Below the pieces are notes generated by a model. It had not been told where the DNA came from and made no database searches. It saw nothing but the letters and a program-made list of their open reading frames with translations. The translations under genes and the position numbers were made by a program. A stretch of DNA of 64,000 nucleotides from Rostratula benghalensis (Eukaryota > Chordata > Aves > Charadriiformes > Rostratulidae): the NCBI GenBank assembly GCA_013399305.1, contig VXAI01000018.1:593735-657734 (forward strand), in the 5' to 3' direction. Below, piece by piece: positions 35,554-49,400 of the stretch; the first letter of the stretch is position 1; every line of letters begins with the position of its first letter.

Positions 35554-38500
35554 GACCTTGAAGAAATATTTTTAAAAATATATTATGAATGAGAAATTTC
35601 AAGCTGACTGGCTGCAAGGGGAAAGAAAAGCCAAAATAGGGATGGGGTTGTTTTTTCACTAGCCCTTATTAGGTAAAAGGGCTATTTATAACTATTTCTA
35701 AGTGCCTCCCTGCTCTTCCCCATCCAAACCCAAAGCCTCTGGCACGACACTGTGAACCTCCTCTGCTGCCAGGGCGTGAACTCTGATGTCACAATTTCAA
35801 GATTATGGCATCACCGGCCAAGTTTCAGTCTATGAAAAAGCAACAGTCTCCACAATTCCCAGCCGTTCTTATGTTACCTTAATTAACACCCAACAGCAGA
35901 AAGACAAAGGGACAGAACCAGCATTATTGTCCCCTCACTGAATCATTTTTCCCCATTTTTTGCACATTGTGGGCTGAAGATCTTCTGCCCTGATCTCTCT
36001 CTGTCCCTTGGGAGGGCTGGAGAGAGCAAAGTGAGCCCAGAGTCACTGGCTACTGCAGATGAGAAGACTTCCAGTGCTCCAGTTAGCCCTGAAAAGCTCA
36101 GTCCCATCCACAACTCGCACAGAGAGGATCTGGGTTTTATTTTGTTTTTCCTTCTCTATATTCCACTTTCCAAGGTGACAAACCAGAAATATCCACAGCC
36201 CCATCAAACTACCAAGGAGACAAGCAGCAGCATGTAATATTACTTATCAACAGCATCACCACTGGCATTATTTATTTAGAGATGCTGCAGGTGGGACCCG
36301 TGAAAGCTGAGTAGAAAGGGGAGGCTCTCTGCCAACCCATGGCACCAGGGTGTCCTCTCCATCCCATGGGCTCTATGGACTCCTGCTTCCCTACCGGCAT
36401 TTTCCAAGACCCCCAAACCAGGCATGGCACTGACAGCCCAATGGGACGTGGAGGCACACAGGGCTGAGAAAACCTTGCCCTGCCCCGTGCAGTTGGTTTG
36501 GCAGCGATTGTGGCAATAAGGACCTTATTTGAGCCCTTCCGAGTGCTTTAATGTGAAACACACTGTCCCCAAGGACATCCCTGGTACACGAACAACAGAC
36601 GATGCCTACCCCTTTCTTCTCTACAACCTTTGAAGTTTTTGTCCCAGCGCCCTGCAAGGTTCGTGCCAGTTAAGAGACACGTTGGCAGCTACGGAGCCGA
36701 TTTAATTGTTGCCATCGACTCGTTCCCAGACAAATGAATCCATTCATGATACACATACGCTGCGAACATATAAAATATCCCAGAGTTTTCACAGCCATGC
36801 ACGAAACCATCAGTGGCTCCAGAGCAGGGTGGAGGGTGCTGCTGGTTTTCAAAGGAGAAATTTCTGGGGCTGATCACAAAACTTCCCATCCAGTATTTAG
36901 ATGGTGGGGGTCGCTACATGAAAAGCGTTCACGCCAAGTGCCTGCTTTTCTCCCCCACCCTGCTTGCCTCCCTCTCATCCCCAAAGCACAGCTCCCAAAC
37001 CAAAACAAAAGGACCAAACTCAATTTTGATGAAGTCAGAATATTTTGCAGTAATAAAATCTGTTTCTACATTTCCTTTGATGGATATGAAGCGGAGCTCT
37101 GCATTACACACTGTAAAACTGCCATCCATCTCTAAATACAGTTTCATTGCTTATTTGCATTTATGGGACCGGCAGCCCGTGGGGAACCTCTCCCCTGCCT
37201 CTCCTTCCAGCCAGCTGCAGATGGAGACCTGCAAAATGCAGTCCCCAGGCAACCACGGACCCCAGTTTCCAGCAGGAAAGCATTCACATCCCACCCCACG
37301 CCAGCACAGACCCGATTTTCAGAAACTTCTTTAATCTCTTGTTCAGCGATGCCGTTGCAGCCCTCCCTGCCATCACACAGGTGCACAAGCGTGGGGGAGA
37401 GGGGATAGTCCTCTTTCACCCCCCACCCTCACCCACCCTGTGATCCGACCAGAGAAATTCAGCCAATTCTGGACGCAGCATGGTCTTGTTATGAATCTAA
37501 CATCAGAAATGCTAAAATGTAATCTCTGCAGATACAGGACGCCAGTTGCATTGCATAGAACTAGGTGTGGATAGTTACCTTCATTTAGGACAAAGGGGAG
37601 CAGAGCTTTGTACAGCAAAGCAAAATAAAAGAGAAAACCCTTAAATATGAGCATGCAATGCATTAGCTCAAATCCCACCAGCTTCTACATTTCAAGTAGA
37701 CAGAGGTTTCTTCCTTTCAGATTTCCAATAATGTCACAGCTACTTAAAAGCCAACTTCCAGGTGGGGTTTTTATATGAACCAAGTATTCCTAATAATCTC
37801 TTAATTTGAGTTCAAGCCTGCTCCCTGCTGCTGCAAGCGGGAGGGTGGAGTTGCACATTTATGCAGAAGTACTGGGATGCTGCCACTGTTTAGATTAGAG
37901 CCCTACTGGGAGGTTTCTCCTGGAAACACCCCATATATGGATTTCACAAGGAGAACAAAAAGCAAGAAGGCAGCACTAGTTTGGACCAGGCAGCCCTTGT
38001 CCCCACAGCTGGGGCTGGCTGCCGGCTAGTGTCCCCAAGCTGGGAGCAGAGCCTTTGAGATCCTGCTCGCTGGAATGGGGCACTGGGGACAAGTGCCAAG
38101 GACGCAGTTGGAGGGAAATTAGGACAATTCTCTAGCAAACCTCTCCTGTGATGTCTCAGTGTCCTGACCAGCCTCTGAGTCAGAAGTGAGACCTGGCAAT
38201 TGCTGCCTGCAGAGGAAGACAGAGCTGGGAGCAACCTAGTAAGTGCTACTGGGAAGAGTTAGAGGGTTCAAGTGAGGCTGACAAGAAATGTCCTTCCCTA
38301 CCTGGTCGCTTGATTACTTAAAAGTTCAGCACAATAAAATATGTGGAGATCATGCCACAAGTTGGATGACATTAATTCAGCCTCCTTTTTTTTGCCATTT
38401 TTCTTTGCCCTGTTGGAAGAAAACACTGTTCCCATTGGTAAAAATCTGTCACTCGATTCCCAAACACTGAGTTTGTTCTTAAAAGTCAAGACTTGGGACG

Positions 38501-39339
38501 TGCCATTCCCAGGACCATCAAGTGGTTGATCACCCCTGTGTTCTCCTGCATTGCTCTGAAAGAAATCAGCATTTGCCACTGCAGTTTTTAAGGCAATCCT
38601 TCCATGTTCAAACAGAAATTGCTATTTTTAATGTGTCATTCATTTGAAAGGAGCATGAACTGGAGTGGGTAAACTCCCCTATTCCCATGATCCACAAGTT
38701 CTGGCAGCCCAGGGCCAAATCCTGTACTGGGAATCCATAGCACAACTCCATCACTATGGAGATACTAAGACCCACTTTGTGAAGCCTCCAGATCCTCGGC
38801 TCAACCAGAGACATCTCCTGATGTTATTTGCTTTGGCAGAACATTGTTTAATGTCTCTTACCCAAGTCGCCCTAGGATGAAGGCTGTCTCACATTCCTGC
38901 CAAAACCAGACTCAACATTGAATTGACTGATTAGGTCAAATGCTTTTGAGTACTTGGGCTCACGGTGGTTCCTCAGCCCATCAGAGGGAAACAACAAAAG
39001 CCCAAACAATGCTAGGCAGGGCCCACAGTGAGCAGAAATGCAGCGATTTTCCTCAAATAAGACCTCTGTAATAGCCTTTCTGAGGCAGTGGCATCAGAGA
39101 AACAAAGACGTATCTGGTCATCCCAGATGACATCACGGCCAAGTCACCAAAGTCCACCCCAGAGCTCCCCTGTCCTTGAACACAGCCAATAAGTGGAAGG
39201 TGCAGCCCTTGCTGATGCCTCCTTTGGTTTCCTTGGAGTAGGAACTGGATCTCCAGCCAAGAGGCTCTGCTCCACAGCCTGCCCAAAGCACAGGGCTTTC
39301 AAAACACAACGCCTTACTCCAGACAAGTCACATCATGGT

Positions 39340-39600
39340 CTGCGGTGGTATTAATGGCTTCAGCCTCATTACAAATTGCATTCTGATAACAAGCTGCTGA
39401 AATACCAAAGTTTTCTAAATCTTCCCTTCATCCCTGCTGTCCACTTGAACTATAAATAGCCCTGGCATTTATAGTGGTACAGCCTGCCTTGTTGAAATTT
39501 GATTTAAAAGTAAAATTGGCCGGACTCCTTGTTAAATTATCATTGTTATTCATCTTTACAGATGTCCTCCCCTCTAAACACTGTCTAAACTTGAAGCTAA
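39340..39600. promoter_or_regulatory. Unique AT-rich block, candidate conserved noncoding element
   Basis: It is a repeat-free, AT-rich block with motif-like strings such as GGTATTAATGGC, CATTACAAATTGCATTCTG, CTATAAATAGCCCTGGC and TTGTTATTCATC. CTATAAATAG matches both a TATA box and a MEF2-type site. No repeat family or coding frame explains the block. Conservation is a guess from composition only. Confidence 0.2.
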
Positions 39601-40495
39601 GAGCAGACGCGGAGTGAAGTCATTAGAAAAGATTTCCTGACAAACCTCAGGCACACGGAAGGGCTCGGTGCATTTTTCACCTTCCACAGGAGAAAGCCTG
39701 GACAACTCCACACTCTTTACAAACCTCCGCTTATAGTCAGCTCTGCTCTTTCCCTACACATCAACTCCTGCAGCAAACTGCCTGGCATGGAGGGAAAGGA
39801 CAAGGTTTGAGCATGTGGCTTGATTAGAAATTTATCGGATTTTGGAGGAATTTTACTGAAGGGGGGAAAAAATGAAACTTTCATTGAATTCTTTTTACTT
39901 TGAAAGCTTTCTCCCTCCTGCTGTCATAGCTAACAGCCAACCTTATGCAGAGGTATTTGAGCATCTAACAGAAGCTTTCCCTGTGCAGGGCTCACTATTA
40001 AACTCTTTTTGGTTCTCTACAAACCATTAATGATGCCTTTTTACTCCCACGCACTCCACACTTGCAGGTGGGCAATGCTGGGAATCCACAGTCCTATGAT
40101 TTCCTTGAAAAGTTATTTAACAGCAAGCACCACCCAGTGAAGTTCCTGCTGGGTCCATAGGTGATGGGACTCTACTCTGCAGTGGCTTTTGCAGTGTCCC
40201 CAGCACTCGTAGCCAGGTGGGCACCGTGCCAGGGTGGCTTCCAGGCACATCTATGGATCCTGTTCTGACATCCCCCTTTTCCCAAAATACACGGCCACGC
40301 ACAGGAGCGCCCATTCATACATCTTTCTCAGCGAACAAAACCAAAAAAAAAAAAAATATCACCCGGATTTCTGGCAGAGTTTATTAGCAGCAGAGTTTAT
40401 TATTGCTCCTGCTGCTGTGACACCTTGACGCTCTCCAGACTCCATCCATAGGTTGGGTAACCTTCACTTCCAGAGGGAAAACCGCCGGCTGGTGA

Positions 40496-40660
40496 TTAAT
40501 GCCTGCGCCTGGGACTGCAGAGCACAGCTCCGCTACTTTCGACCTCAGATAAATTACTAACTCTCTCAAGTCTCCAACCTGCCAAGAAAGGACAGTAGGA
40601 CTCCCCCTCCCCAGGGTGCTGTGAAGATAAATACATTAAAAATTGCAAGATACGGTGTCA
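40496..40660 (+). mobile_element. MIR/CORE-SINE-like relic, forward orientation
   Basis: This is the clearest MIR-like relic here. In order it shows CAGCTCCGCTACTTTCGACC, CAGATAAATTACTAACTCTC and GGTGCTGTGAAGATAAATAC. These correspond in order and spacing to the MIR blocks for the CTCTGCCACTTACTAGC region, the GCAAGTTACTTAACCTCTC region and the TTGTTGTGAGGATTAAATG region. Identity is low and several indels are needed. The 5' tRNA-related part is not recognisable and the 3' LINE-related end fades near 40660. Confidence 0.6.
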
Positions 40661-41161
40661 GTGGGGATTATATAAATAGCTCTCGGGCTCTTTTCTGCTC
40701 CAAACTTGACCTTAGACACAGCATAACTGTAGTCAGTGCATGTTGTTACTGACACAGTAGGAGCTGAATGCATTTATTTTAAAGGACTTTCCGACTTTAA
40801 ATTGCAGCCTCTGTTCCTCATATACATCAAAGGCACCCCTCTCAGTTGGAGAGGATAAGTGGCATCACCAAAAGTACACACACTCCCTTTTCTTTGCCTG
40901 TACATCAGCACTTAGGTTCTGTACCTTTCTCTACACACGAGCATAAGCACAGGTACCAATCTGCAGTCAATCATCCAGACGTCTGTGCCTCATCTCCTAC
41001 CTGATCAATAAGAAAAGATTACGGCTATCAATTGCCTTATTCCAGCAGTCTCCAGGATTAAAAACCCAGAAATCTCATCCCTGTAAGACGGGCTGCAATT
41101 ATCATTTTAATACCACAGTGTAGCAAACTTCCACAGTTAATTGTAAAGATTAGCTGCAACA

Positions 41162-41289
41162 GAGTATTTTTATATGTATAAAATTATGTAATTTATATAC
41201 ACATTGAATATACATGTATATAATTTTTACAATATAAAATTCTTATCCAGTGAAATATTTTATTATTTTTATATATTTTTATAAAAATC
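41162..41289. repeat. AT-rich low-complexity tract
   Basis: About 128 bases are nearly all A and T, with TATATACAC and ATATACATGTATATAATT-like alternation. It could be a matrix-attachment or DNA-unwinding type region, but composition alone does not show this. Confidence 0.8.
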
Positions 41290-42812
41290 TCTGCCAAGGC
41301 ACCTGCTGTGGCTACAGGCACACTGAATGTTTTGGGGAGACCAAGGGTGCTGCGGGGTCCCACAGGGACCCAACCAGATGATGACTGCAGGATACTGGAA
41401 GCACCCATCAATTCCTGAGCTGCATCATCTGTGCTGGGCACTTGCAGGATATTATCTAGAGGCAGCAATCAAAACCAGATGCAGCTCTGAATGACAGCCT
41501 TGCCCCGGGACCATTCTCTTCCCAGCACTGAATACTTGTCTGCCACTACATAGTGGAAGACAATAGAAGGAAAGGATCAGATAAAAAGTGGTTTATAATT
41601 TTTAAAAGGCACTCAACCAGCCAATTCACGTTTTGGATCAGGTGTTAATTGCTGCCCTAAGTGTCTGGCACAGAGAATGCCAGCACAAATATTGCAAATG
41701 TCACATTATTTTTGTTTAGCGGGTGAAACGTGCTCCACTCATGTTGGAAGAACCCAGCAGAGCTATTCTGCCACCAGACTTGGTGAGAGTTAAAAAAAAA
41801 AAAACAAAAAAAAAAAAACCACCACCACGAACAACAAAAACCCACTGTATTTCAAAACTATTAAGTAGAGGGGACTCTACTGACATGTTGGGAAAGCCAG
41901 CTCAAAGGACTTCAAGGAAAGATGTTCACAGAAGAGGTGCACAAAGTTCAGCCCAGCTTCTAAAACAAAAGGAAGAGGGTTTAAATGACTTGCATTGCTT
42001 CTTCCAAGCAGATTTGCCTCCCTGCCATTACTTATGTCAGGCTGGTCAGGGCTTTGGTGGAAGAAGAACAGGCATGGACCACTGAACCGCACGCTGGGGA
42101 AACCTCCTGGACCCCATCCAGCTCAGCACACACAGCAGCCATCCAGCTGAAACTGCAAACTACAAACCAGGATTCACCTACTTCTGTATCAGAGGAACAA
42201 ACCAAAGCCAGAAAAAAGTCCTGATCTTTTGATATTTCACACCAGATACCTTGTTCTCAAGATATTTCATCTAATTGAATCCCTGTCCCACCAGCATGAT
42301 GACCTGCCTTGTCCCACTGCCCATGGATACAAACCAGGTTAAATCATTTTATAGAGGCTTTGGAGGGGAAAGGGGGACCTCACAAAAGCTTGTCAGAGCA
42401 AAGATTTGGGTCAAACATCTCCTCTAGCTCATCCATGCTTAGAGTAGAGCAGGTATTTCAGGCCCCATAGATCTACCAAATCATCCATGCCAAATCCTGG
42501 CAGCAGCCAGAGGGCCAAATCCAACCCCATCTGCAGGAAGGAGTAAGGGTAAATAAAGGAATTACTCCACCAAATCTCCCGAGCCGTCCAAGTGTTTTCT
42601 CCAGCAGAGTGGAAACACTCGGGAACTGGCCTAGATAAACCCATTTATGGGCACTACAACACGTGGCAGCTGCTTCAGGCTCCCTTGGCCTGGCACAGGA
42701 CCAGTTTTGGAGGACGAAGGACATCACAGACATCCCCATCCCTTAAACCACAGCAGCTCATTCTTGCAGGTCTGAAAATGGAATTTTATGCTCAAGTCCT
42801 AAGTGATTCCAG

Positions 42813-42831
42813 AAAAAAAAAAAAAAAAAAA
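42813..42831 (+). repeat. Poly-A run, A19
   Basis: Nineteen consecutive A. No source element recognised upstream. Confidence 0.95.
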
Positions 42832-44381
42832 GGACTTCCCCCAGCCTAAAACTGCTCTCAGCAGTGCCCAAGAAGAGTCCTCCTAGCTTGTGTAGCAACA
42901 AAGCAATATTAAAAAACAAATTACTGCGCTGTTTTACTGTGGAGGGGTTTTCCCATGTCTCAGAAAAGCCAGTTTAGATTTGCAGAGGCGACGCTTCGTC
43001 AGCCGGAGGGGACCGCAGGGATCGCTTTGCTCACCGCTGTGCAGAGCTGCACAGCTCACCATATTACTTTTAATTAAAAAAGGGAAACTGGGATTTAGCT
43101 GCCTACTTTAGCACCAGATCAAATCTGGATTTCGAGCTAAAGAAGCTAAAAAAAATAAAAAAATTTTTTAAAAAAATCATTTCAGCCATGCACAGTCTGT
43201 AACAGTATTTGATAGTAAAAGAAAAAAACAGAGAGGAAAGCAATATTTGAGGTTTTCATGCTTATTCAAGGCCACCACAAACCTGTTATCTGCTGTGTAT
43301 TTCTTACCCACCAGAAATACAGTCACAGATTTGGAGGTGATCAGGTTGGTGCATTTGGCAAAGCCATCACCCTCCTCGATCCCATCTCATCTCACAACCT
43401 GACCATAACCCAGACAGCTTCAAAACATTTCCAGAAATCACCTCTTCCCTCATCTCTTTGCAAGACTATGGGCAGCTCCTGCTGTGTTCCTCTCTTACTA
43501 TCTCCTCTGAGCGATTTATCTGCTATTAATTCCATTTACATCCTCTGCTGTCACCATATTTCTCTTAAAGGTTCAGCACCAATTCCCTCCTGACAACATG
43601 CCTCAATCTCAGCTGCTCACTGAGGCTCTGTAGGTAAGTTTTAATTTTTCCATTAAAAGCCGCGGTTTCATGAGTGCAAATTTTAATTAATTAATGTGAA
43701 ATAAGAGATCACAGAATGCCCTGGATCTGCTCCTGATCACCAGCATCATCTGGGCAGAACAAAGCGAGGTGACCTGGTGCAACCGAGACAGATTTTGCTC
43801 TGTTGCTTCTCTCACGCCCACGCAACTACTTTTAATTATCTCTGCAGAGCTTAAAAAAAGAGGAATTTGTGTGGCCACTGTACACATGCCAAGCTGATCC
43901 ATTTATTCCAACATAAATCTTTCATGCTTGCTACACAGGATAATGTATCTTAAAAATTCATGAACCAAAAAAAGAAAGACGCACACAAAAATCCACAAAC
44001 CCCCCCAAAAGTAGATCTATCAAATTAAGGGCGAGGGGGGGGGGAAAGATATAAAAAAGGGCAACCGATTCTGTCACAAAATAAAACCAACAGGAAAGTC
44101 TTTTGATTGGTCAAAATCAACATCTACGGAGGGCAGGAGGCTACCCAAGATGTTCTGAGGTGGTACCTACGCTTTGGCACGCAGAACGGTACGAAGTGAT
44201 CTCAGCCACTGATAATTTGTTGACGGGAATCAGTGATGCTGCCACAGATGAGACACTGCTCTCATGCTCACACACCATCACCACACCACAAATGGGGAGA
44301 GCTGCACCCTCCCATAATCAGGGGATGCTGGAAATATTGTGCCTGATAATGGCAGAGGCTGCATTCTGCTGATTTATTCTC

Positions 44382-44399
44382 TTTTTTTTTTTTTTTTTT
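44382..44399 (+). repeat. Poly-T run, T18
   Basis: Eighteen consecutive T, the only T-run above 14 bases in the window. Confidence 0.95.
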
Positions 44400-45160
44400 G
44401 CCTCCATTCAGGGGGTAAAAGCAGCCTTTTCCATGACGCACCGTGTCCCGTGTGAGCCTGGCCAGTTCGTGCACTCCCAAATTAGCAGGAGAGGGCAATC
44501 TGAATCCTTTGCAATCCATTAAGTTTATGGAAGAGTTTATATAGGACACGATGCCTGTGATGGGAGAGGACTGCGCCGAGTGATGAGCCAGGAAGTTACA
44601 GTGGGTCATCTGTTTTATTAAAGATTTGTCATTTTTGATCCTTGGGTAAGGAAGTTGGGAGAAGGACAAGGGAGCAATTTCAAGATTTAAAACCAATTAA
44701 AATGAAGTCACAGGGAAAGGACAAATCTAATAAAAATATTCAGCATACATTAATTTTGTATTTACAGACCAGTTTTTGAGCCACTCTTATTTTTAATTCA
44801 GAATCAGGCAACTCTGGGGGAAAAGCTTTAAAAAAACCACTCACATTGCATGCAATCACCCTTGGGGAAAAAAAAAGGGAGGGGGATGGGGGAGATTAGA
44901 ACCTAGAAGAACAGGGATATGGATTATTTCCTACTTTTGCAAATGGAAAATAAATCATCCTATTACCTTAGAGCAAGATCAATGCAACGAGACTCCTAAA
45001 CACCCGGCGGGTCCAGCAACAACATTTATGGGAGGGGAAGAGGATGCAGATACACGGGAGCATCCTTGGGATGGGTCAGATCAACTCTCCAAACCACCTC
45101 AAGCAAAGCCCAGCCCGCAGAATAGCACAGTCTGCCACCAGAAAGTTTTAAGACCACCTC

Positions 45161-45235
45161 TTTTTTTTAAAAACAAAAAACAAAAAACCCCAAAACCAAA
45201 CCCAAACCAAAAACCCACACAACTTTTTTAACTTT
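45161..45235 (+). repeat. A/C-rich low-complexity tract
   Basis: T8A5C followed by A-runs separated by C or CC. It resembles the tracts at 18.6, 41.8, 51.75 and 58.3 kb. Confidence 0.75.
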
Positions 45236-45976
45236 AAAAAAATGGTTTATTTTCCTAATTAAATGCAAACATGAAACAATGGGTAATTGGTATGTGGAAC
45301 AGCAAACCACAGCAAGAGGTTTTACACAGTAAATGTTAAATGATAAATAATGAATCAAGAGAAGGGGCTGGAATAAGTAGATTTATACCCTCAGCACCAA
45401 TGAGCTCTACAAGACACAGCATCGGAGAAGGCTGGGAGCACTCAATAATTAGCATTTTGGGCCCAAACACAGCAGGAAACCCCAGACTGGTTAATTCCTC
45501 CATAATCTACCTTAATCTAGTGGGAAGCTTTTCCTTTTTCTATTGGCTGGGCCATACCAGAAGTTCCTGACCATTCCTTAGTAAAGAAATCTCATTCCTT
45601 CATTGCAGCAAGATCTCAAACTCTGGGGTGTCCCCAAATGTCCCAAGAGTTACTTCACCCCAATTTCACTACAGAAACTGCTGAAAAGGGCAAAGATGGG
45701 GCTGAAAAACCCTGACCTGGGGTGAAAAGGGTGAACATCAGCTCTTCTGGGCCCCCAACCGTATCCCTGGAACCTCCCAAGGTGTCCAGAGTCTCCAGCC
45801 TGGATGAGCCAGACATTTTAGAAGAACATGTCTTTGGTCTGAGAACTTGATGCAGACCAGACAAAATCCCCAAGAAGATCTCCCCAAAGCCAAGACTGAG
45901 ATAAGCAAAGGGGCAAAGTACTGAAATGAAAAGGTGATGGTGGCAGGGCTCCTAAAAATGAACAATGCTATTTTCT

Positions 45977-46010
45977 AAAAAAAAAAAAAAAAAGAACAAA
46001 AAAAAAGGGN
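45977..46010 (+). repeat. Poly-A run A17 with undetermined base
   Basis: A17 (45977-45993), GAAC, then A9 and GGGN. The single N at 46010 is an unresolved base, probably from sequencing through the homopolymers. Confidence 0.9.
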
Positions 46011-46469
46011 GGCGTTATAATCAAAGCTGGGTCAGTCCCAGCCCTGTTCAAGTTGAGTTAATGGCTCTTCTCCTTCACAAAGCCACTTCTTAAAGCCACT
46101 GCTAGTTGAAAACATAGGGAAAACTTTGGGCTGGTGTAACATTGGCTTTGCCACTCTGCTGAGCACAGCTGGGTCCCTCCATCCCCAGGGATGGCCAAGA
46201 GCCAGTGGGAAGTTGACCTGCACTTCACGTGTCAGAGGAACGCCCCTACCGAGGAATGAATGCAAAACATGGCAACACCCAATTGCTGTGTGGAAACACA
46301 ACAGTTTTTGATTTTTTGGAGTGAACCTTCCCAAAGCAAGTATTTGTCATTAGGGAACCCTCTGTGGTGTTCCAACAGCGGGACCACGTGGCCAGTGGGC
46401 AGGGATTTCCAAAATCCTCTCTTGCAGAAAGCAAACAAAGCAGGTGAGCAGAGAGAAGTGACAGTGGGG

Positions 46470-46493
46470 GACAGGCTCTGCAGAGAGCCTGTC
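46470..46493. repeat. Perfect 10-bp inverted repeat, 4-base loop
   Basis: GACAGGCTCT, loop GCAG, then AGAGCCTGTC. The arms are fully complementary. There is no T-run or transcription context to suggest a function, and it is too short for a microRNA precursor. Confidence 0.9.
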
Positions 46494-49400
46494 ATATCTG
46501 CTCGTGAAACGTCATTAAGAAAAATCAATGTTGCTATCAATTAAACAGCAGCTGTACCCTTTCCTCTTGCTTTTCTTTCCCATTAGCTCCTCAGCCTGGA
46601 GCTTACCTTAGCATGGCCTTTCCTTAAGCGGTGATAAAACCTTGGCCAGGACATTGTCCCCTGCATGTGTGTGAGAAACCGGGACCTTACAAGGTGCTAA
46701 TGTGGACACATTCTTCGTGTCCTCACCTACATGGGGTTTAGAAGATGTGGGAAGTGCAGGCGTTCCCAGAATGCGTCTCAGGTGCCTGCTCTCCTACAAG
46801 CCCTTCAGATCCAGTGGTTGCCAACAGCAGCAGCAGAAGCTGAGGAGTGATCGCTGCAAACCCAATGGACACCCTCCTGAGAGCTTTAATGGAAAAGTAG
46901 CACAGATACAGGAAAAAGCCTGGTAAGAAACCACAGCCAGCCTCTGCTTGCCATCAGGAAGAAGCTACACGGGATGAGCACCGAAGGCACAGGGAGCCAC
47001 GGAGGAATTACCAACTGTACTGAAGCTATGACACACCCTGCACACCATCCTGCTGAGACCAGTGACTCAACAAAGAGAAGGGAAACAAATTCTCTCTCTA
47101 TTTATCAAATTCTCCTCCCAGGCTGCACCTAGATCATCCTCTCTTCCAAAAAATCAAGGTTTTAATCTGAAGTTTGCTTCCCTCCCACATCCATAAAGGA
47201 TTGACAACTTCCTTTTGAATTCAAGGTTTGATTTTGATTTTTAAAGGGTTAACTGGAAGCTCACTATTTCTGAACAACTCCTGCATTTAGACACAGCTGT
47301 AGAATAAACCACTTGATTCCTATTAATGTTGATCTGTTTTTAAGGTGGGTCCCTGGGAGAAAAAGCCGTAATAAATTTGTGTCCTCAAAGGCATTCTATG
47401 GCTAATGTTTCCCTGGCTGGAACACAGTCCAAGCAAGTAGCAAGGACAGGAAGAGATCTGGGCCCTGTGAGCTCTTACACCTCAGAAAAACTTCCCAAAT
47501 AGAGCTAAGAGCTGTTGGTACTCAAGAGGACAAGAAATCCTAGAGGGAGATAGTAGTCCTGCTGGGGCAAGGGTTTCACTTCCCAAGTGATTGGTGCTTC
47601 TTCTACCCCTGTTCATGTCACGACCATGTTCTTGGACCAAGTCTGACCAGCCACCCAGGGTCTACTTTGTGTCCGAATGCAGAACTCAACATAAGACACC
47701 GAGCAAAGTGATGTCAGGAGGTGACACAAACTGAGTTGTCTCACACAGCAAAGAGCTGTCATGTCAATGTCCCTCCTGGAGAGGGCCTCACAACCAAACC
47801 ACCACAGAACTGGGGGTTTCACCCTCCGTTCCATCATCCCTTTTGCTCACTGGGGTCCATGGTGAACCCCCAGGGTGTAAATGTGGAGTTATGAAGCTCA
47901 AGAGGGTTCGGTGACAGCAAACAGACATCCCCATCCATCACCTCCAAGAGCAAGCTGGTGGCTTTCCTCCAGCAGGGTTTCCCCATACCCCTGCACGTGC
48001 CAAAGAGTAACAAGCCCCTCAGCTCCAGCGCAGCCTTTCCGGCCAAAAAATAAAGCTCCCAAGCATTGCACATGCCATTACTGACCAATCAATGCTATTG
48101 ATTAAATTATAAGGGAAACCAGCAGGACAAAGAGGCAGCAGGAACTGCTAATCTCATTTTGAAGTCAGCTATAAAACATTACCACCTTTTATTTTTATTT
48201 TTTTCTGTTGCTTCAGAGCACACTGATGGCTTCCTTTCTCTTCCGTTGGCCAGCCCTGTGCAATCAAATTCAGTAACAGCCTGCTGTCAAAACTACAAGA
48301 GAAGATTTTTCTCCCCTGACCCAGGGAGATGTCCCTTCAGGACGCCAAGGCTGGGGGAAGAGGCAATGGCCACGAGCACCACGAAGAGGCCAGAGCACTG
48401 GGAAAATATCACGAGTCCCTTGGGAATCAAGACAGGACAACCAGTGCTTAGAGACATCAAAGGTCAACAGCTGGCCTCAGGGCAAAAGACTACAGTAGGT
48501 CAAGAGCATGCAAAAGAGTTAAGCGGAAGAGTTAAGCTAAATAATGATGACAATTTAAAAAAAAAATAAAAAAATAAAAATGCTGGCCTCACAAGCAGGC
48601 TCCCGCTTTCACAGTGCTCTTCCAGAACTGGAATCACCACCCCATTCAGCATTGATCCCAACAGCTCTCGTGAGCCTCCGACTGGGACAGCAGAAGCTGC
48701 TGGCTTAATTATCTGGTGTATTTTTCTGCTGCCCCCCTAAGGCAGAGGATTGGAAAGTCACCATCTTTCTGAAATCCCTGGGACAACCTCAGGAGAGCAT
48801 CCAGTACCAAACAACTTCAGGAGTGCAAAGCCACCTCCAGCAGCACATGCACCACAGGACCAGCAGGAGCCTGGCAGGCGCTGGGATTTCAAAGGATCCC
48901 AGCCATTTATCATAATTTTAGGGGAATAACCATTTTAGAGGCTTTTCTTTTTCAGCATAACTTCTGAAGTCAGGTGTCTGTCTAGAAATCGGCTTGCTTT
49001 CCTTTTTCAAAAAGCTCCAGTCCCCAGAGTCTTACTCACCCAAAAGTGGATGCAGGCCAGGCAAAGCCAGAAAGCCAAAGATGAAAAGGAACATCTTAAC
49101 GTCTTAAGGGCTCAAGGTTGGGAGGTTATTACAGGGTTAGCTTTTGCCGGGTGGAAGAGACTGAGGGGTTTTGGGGTTTTTTAGGTTATCAATTTGAAGC
49201 CAGTTCCATGATTATGGCCACAAAAGAAACAGATGAAACAGTTACAAGTCTCTATAAATGGGAAAGCTTTACATTTAGCATAACATTTAATAATTTTACC
49301 TTTTCCTTTTCTCTTTCTGCTGATTATGAGTAATAAAAAAAGATGGCTCAACCAGACTTGGTCCCTACCCACGTTCAGTGCCTGGTCCCCAAACTTGGGC

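Larger units (their letters stand above)
31516..40495. other. Noncoding stretch, no gene seen
   Basis: No supported gene. It contains AAAACC triplets (33421-33439), an AAAAC array (34524-34549), an A22 run (35532-35553) and an A14 run (40343-40356). Unique AT-rich intervals that may be conserved noncoding DNA are 31970-32110, 34320-34660, 35800-35890, 37480-37620 and especially 39340-39600. The octamer ATTTGCAT occurs at 37153-37160. Open frames around 36.8-37.4 kb are unremarkable. Confidence 0.55.

Noticed and set aside
43570..43592. TTCAGCACC half-site of the REST/NRSF element
   Set aside because: The second half-site is absent at the expected spacing.
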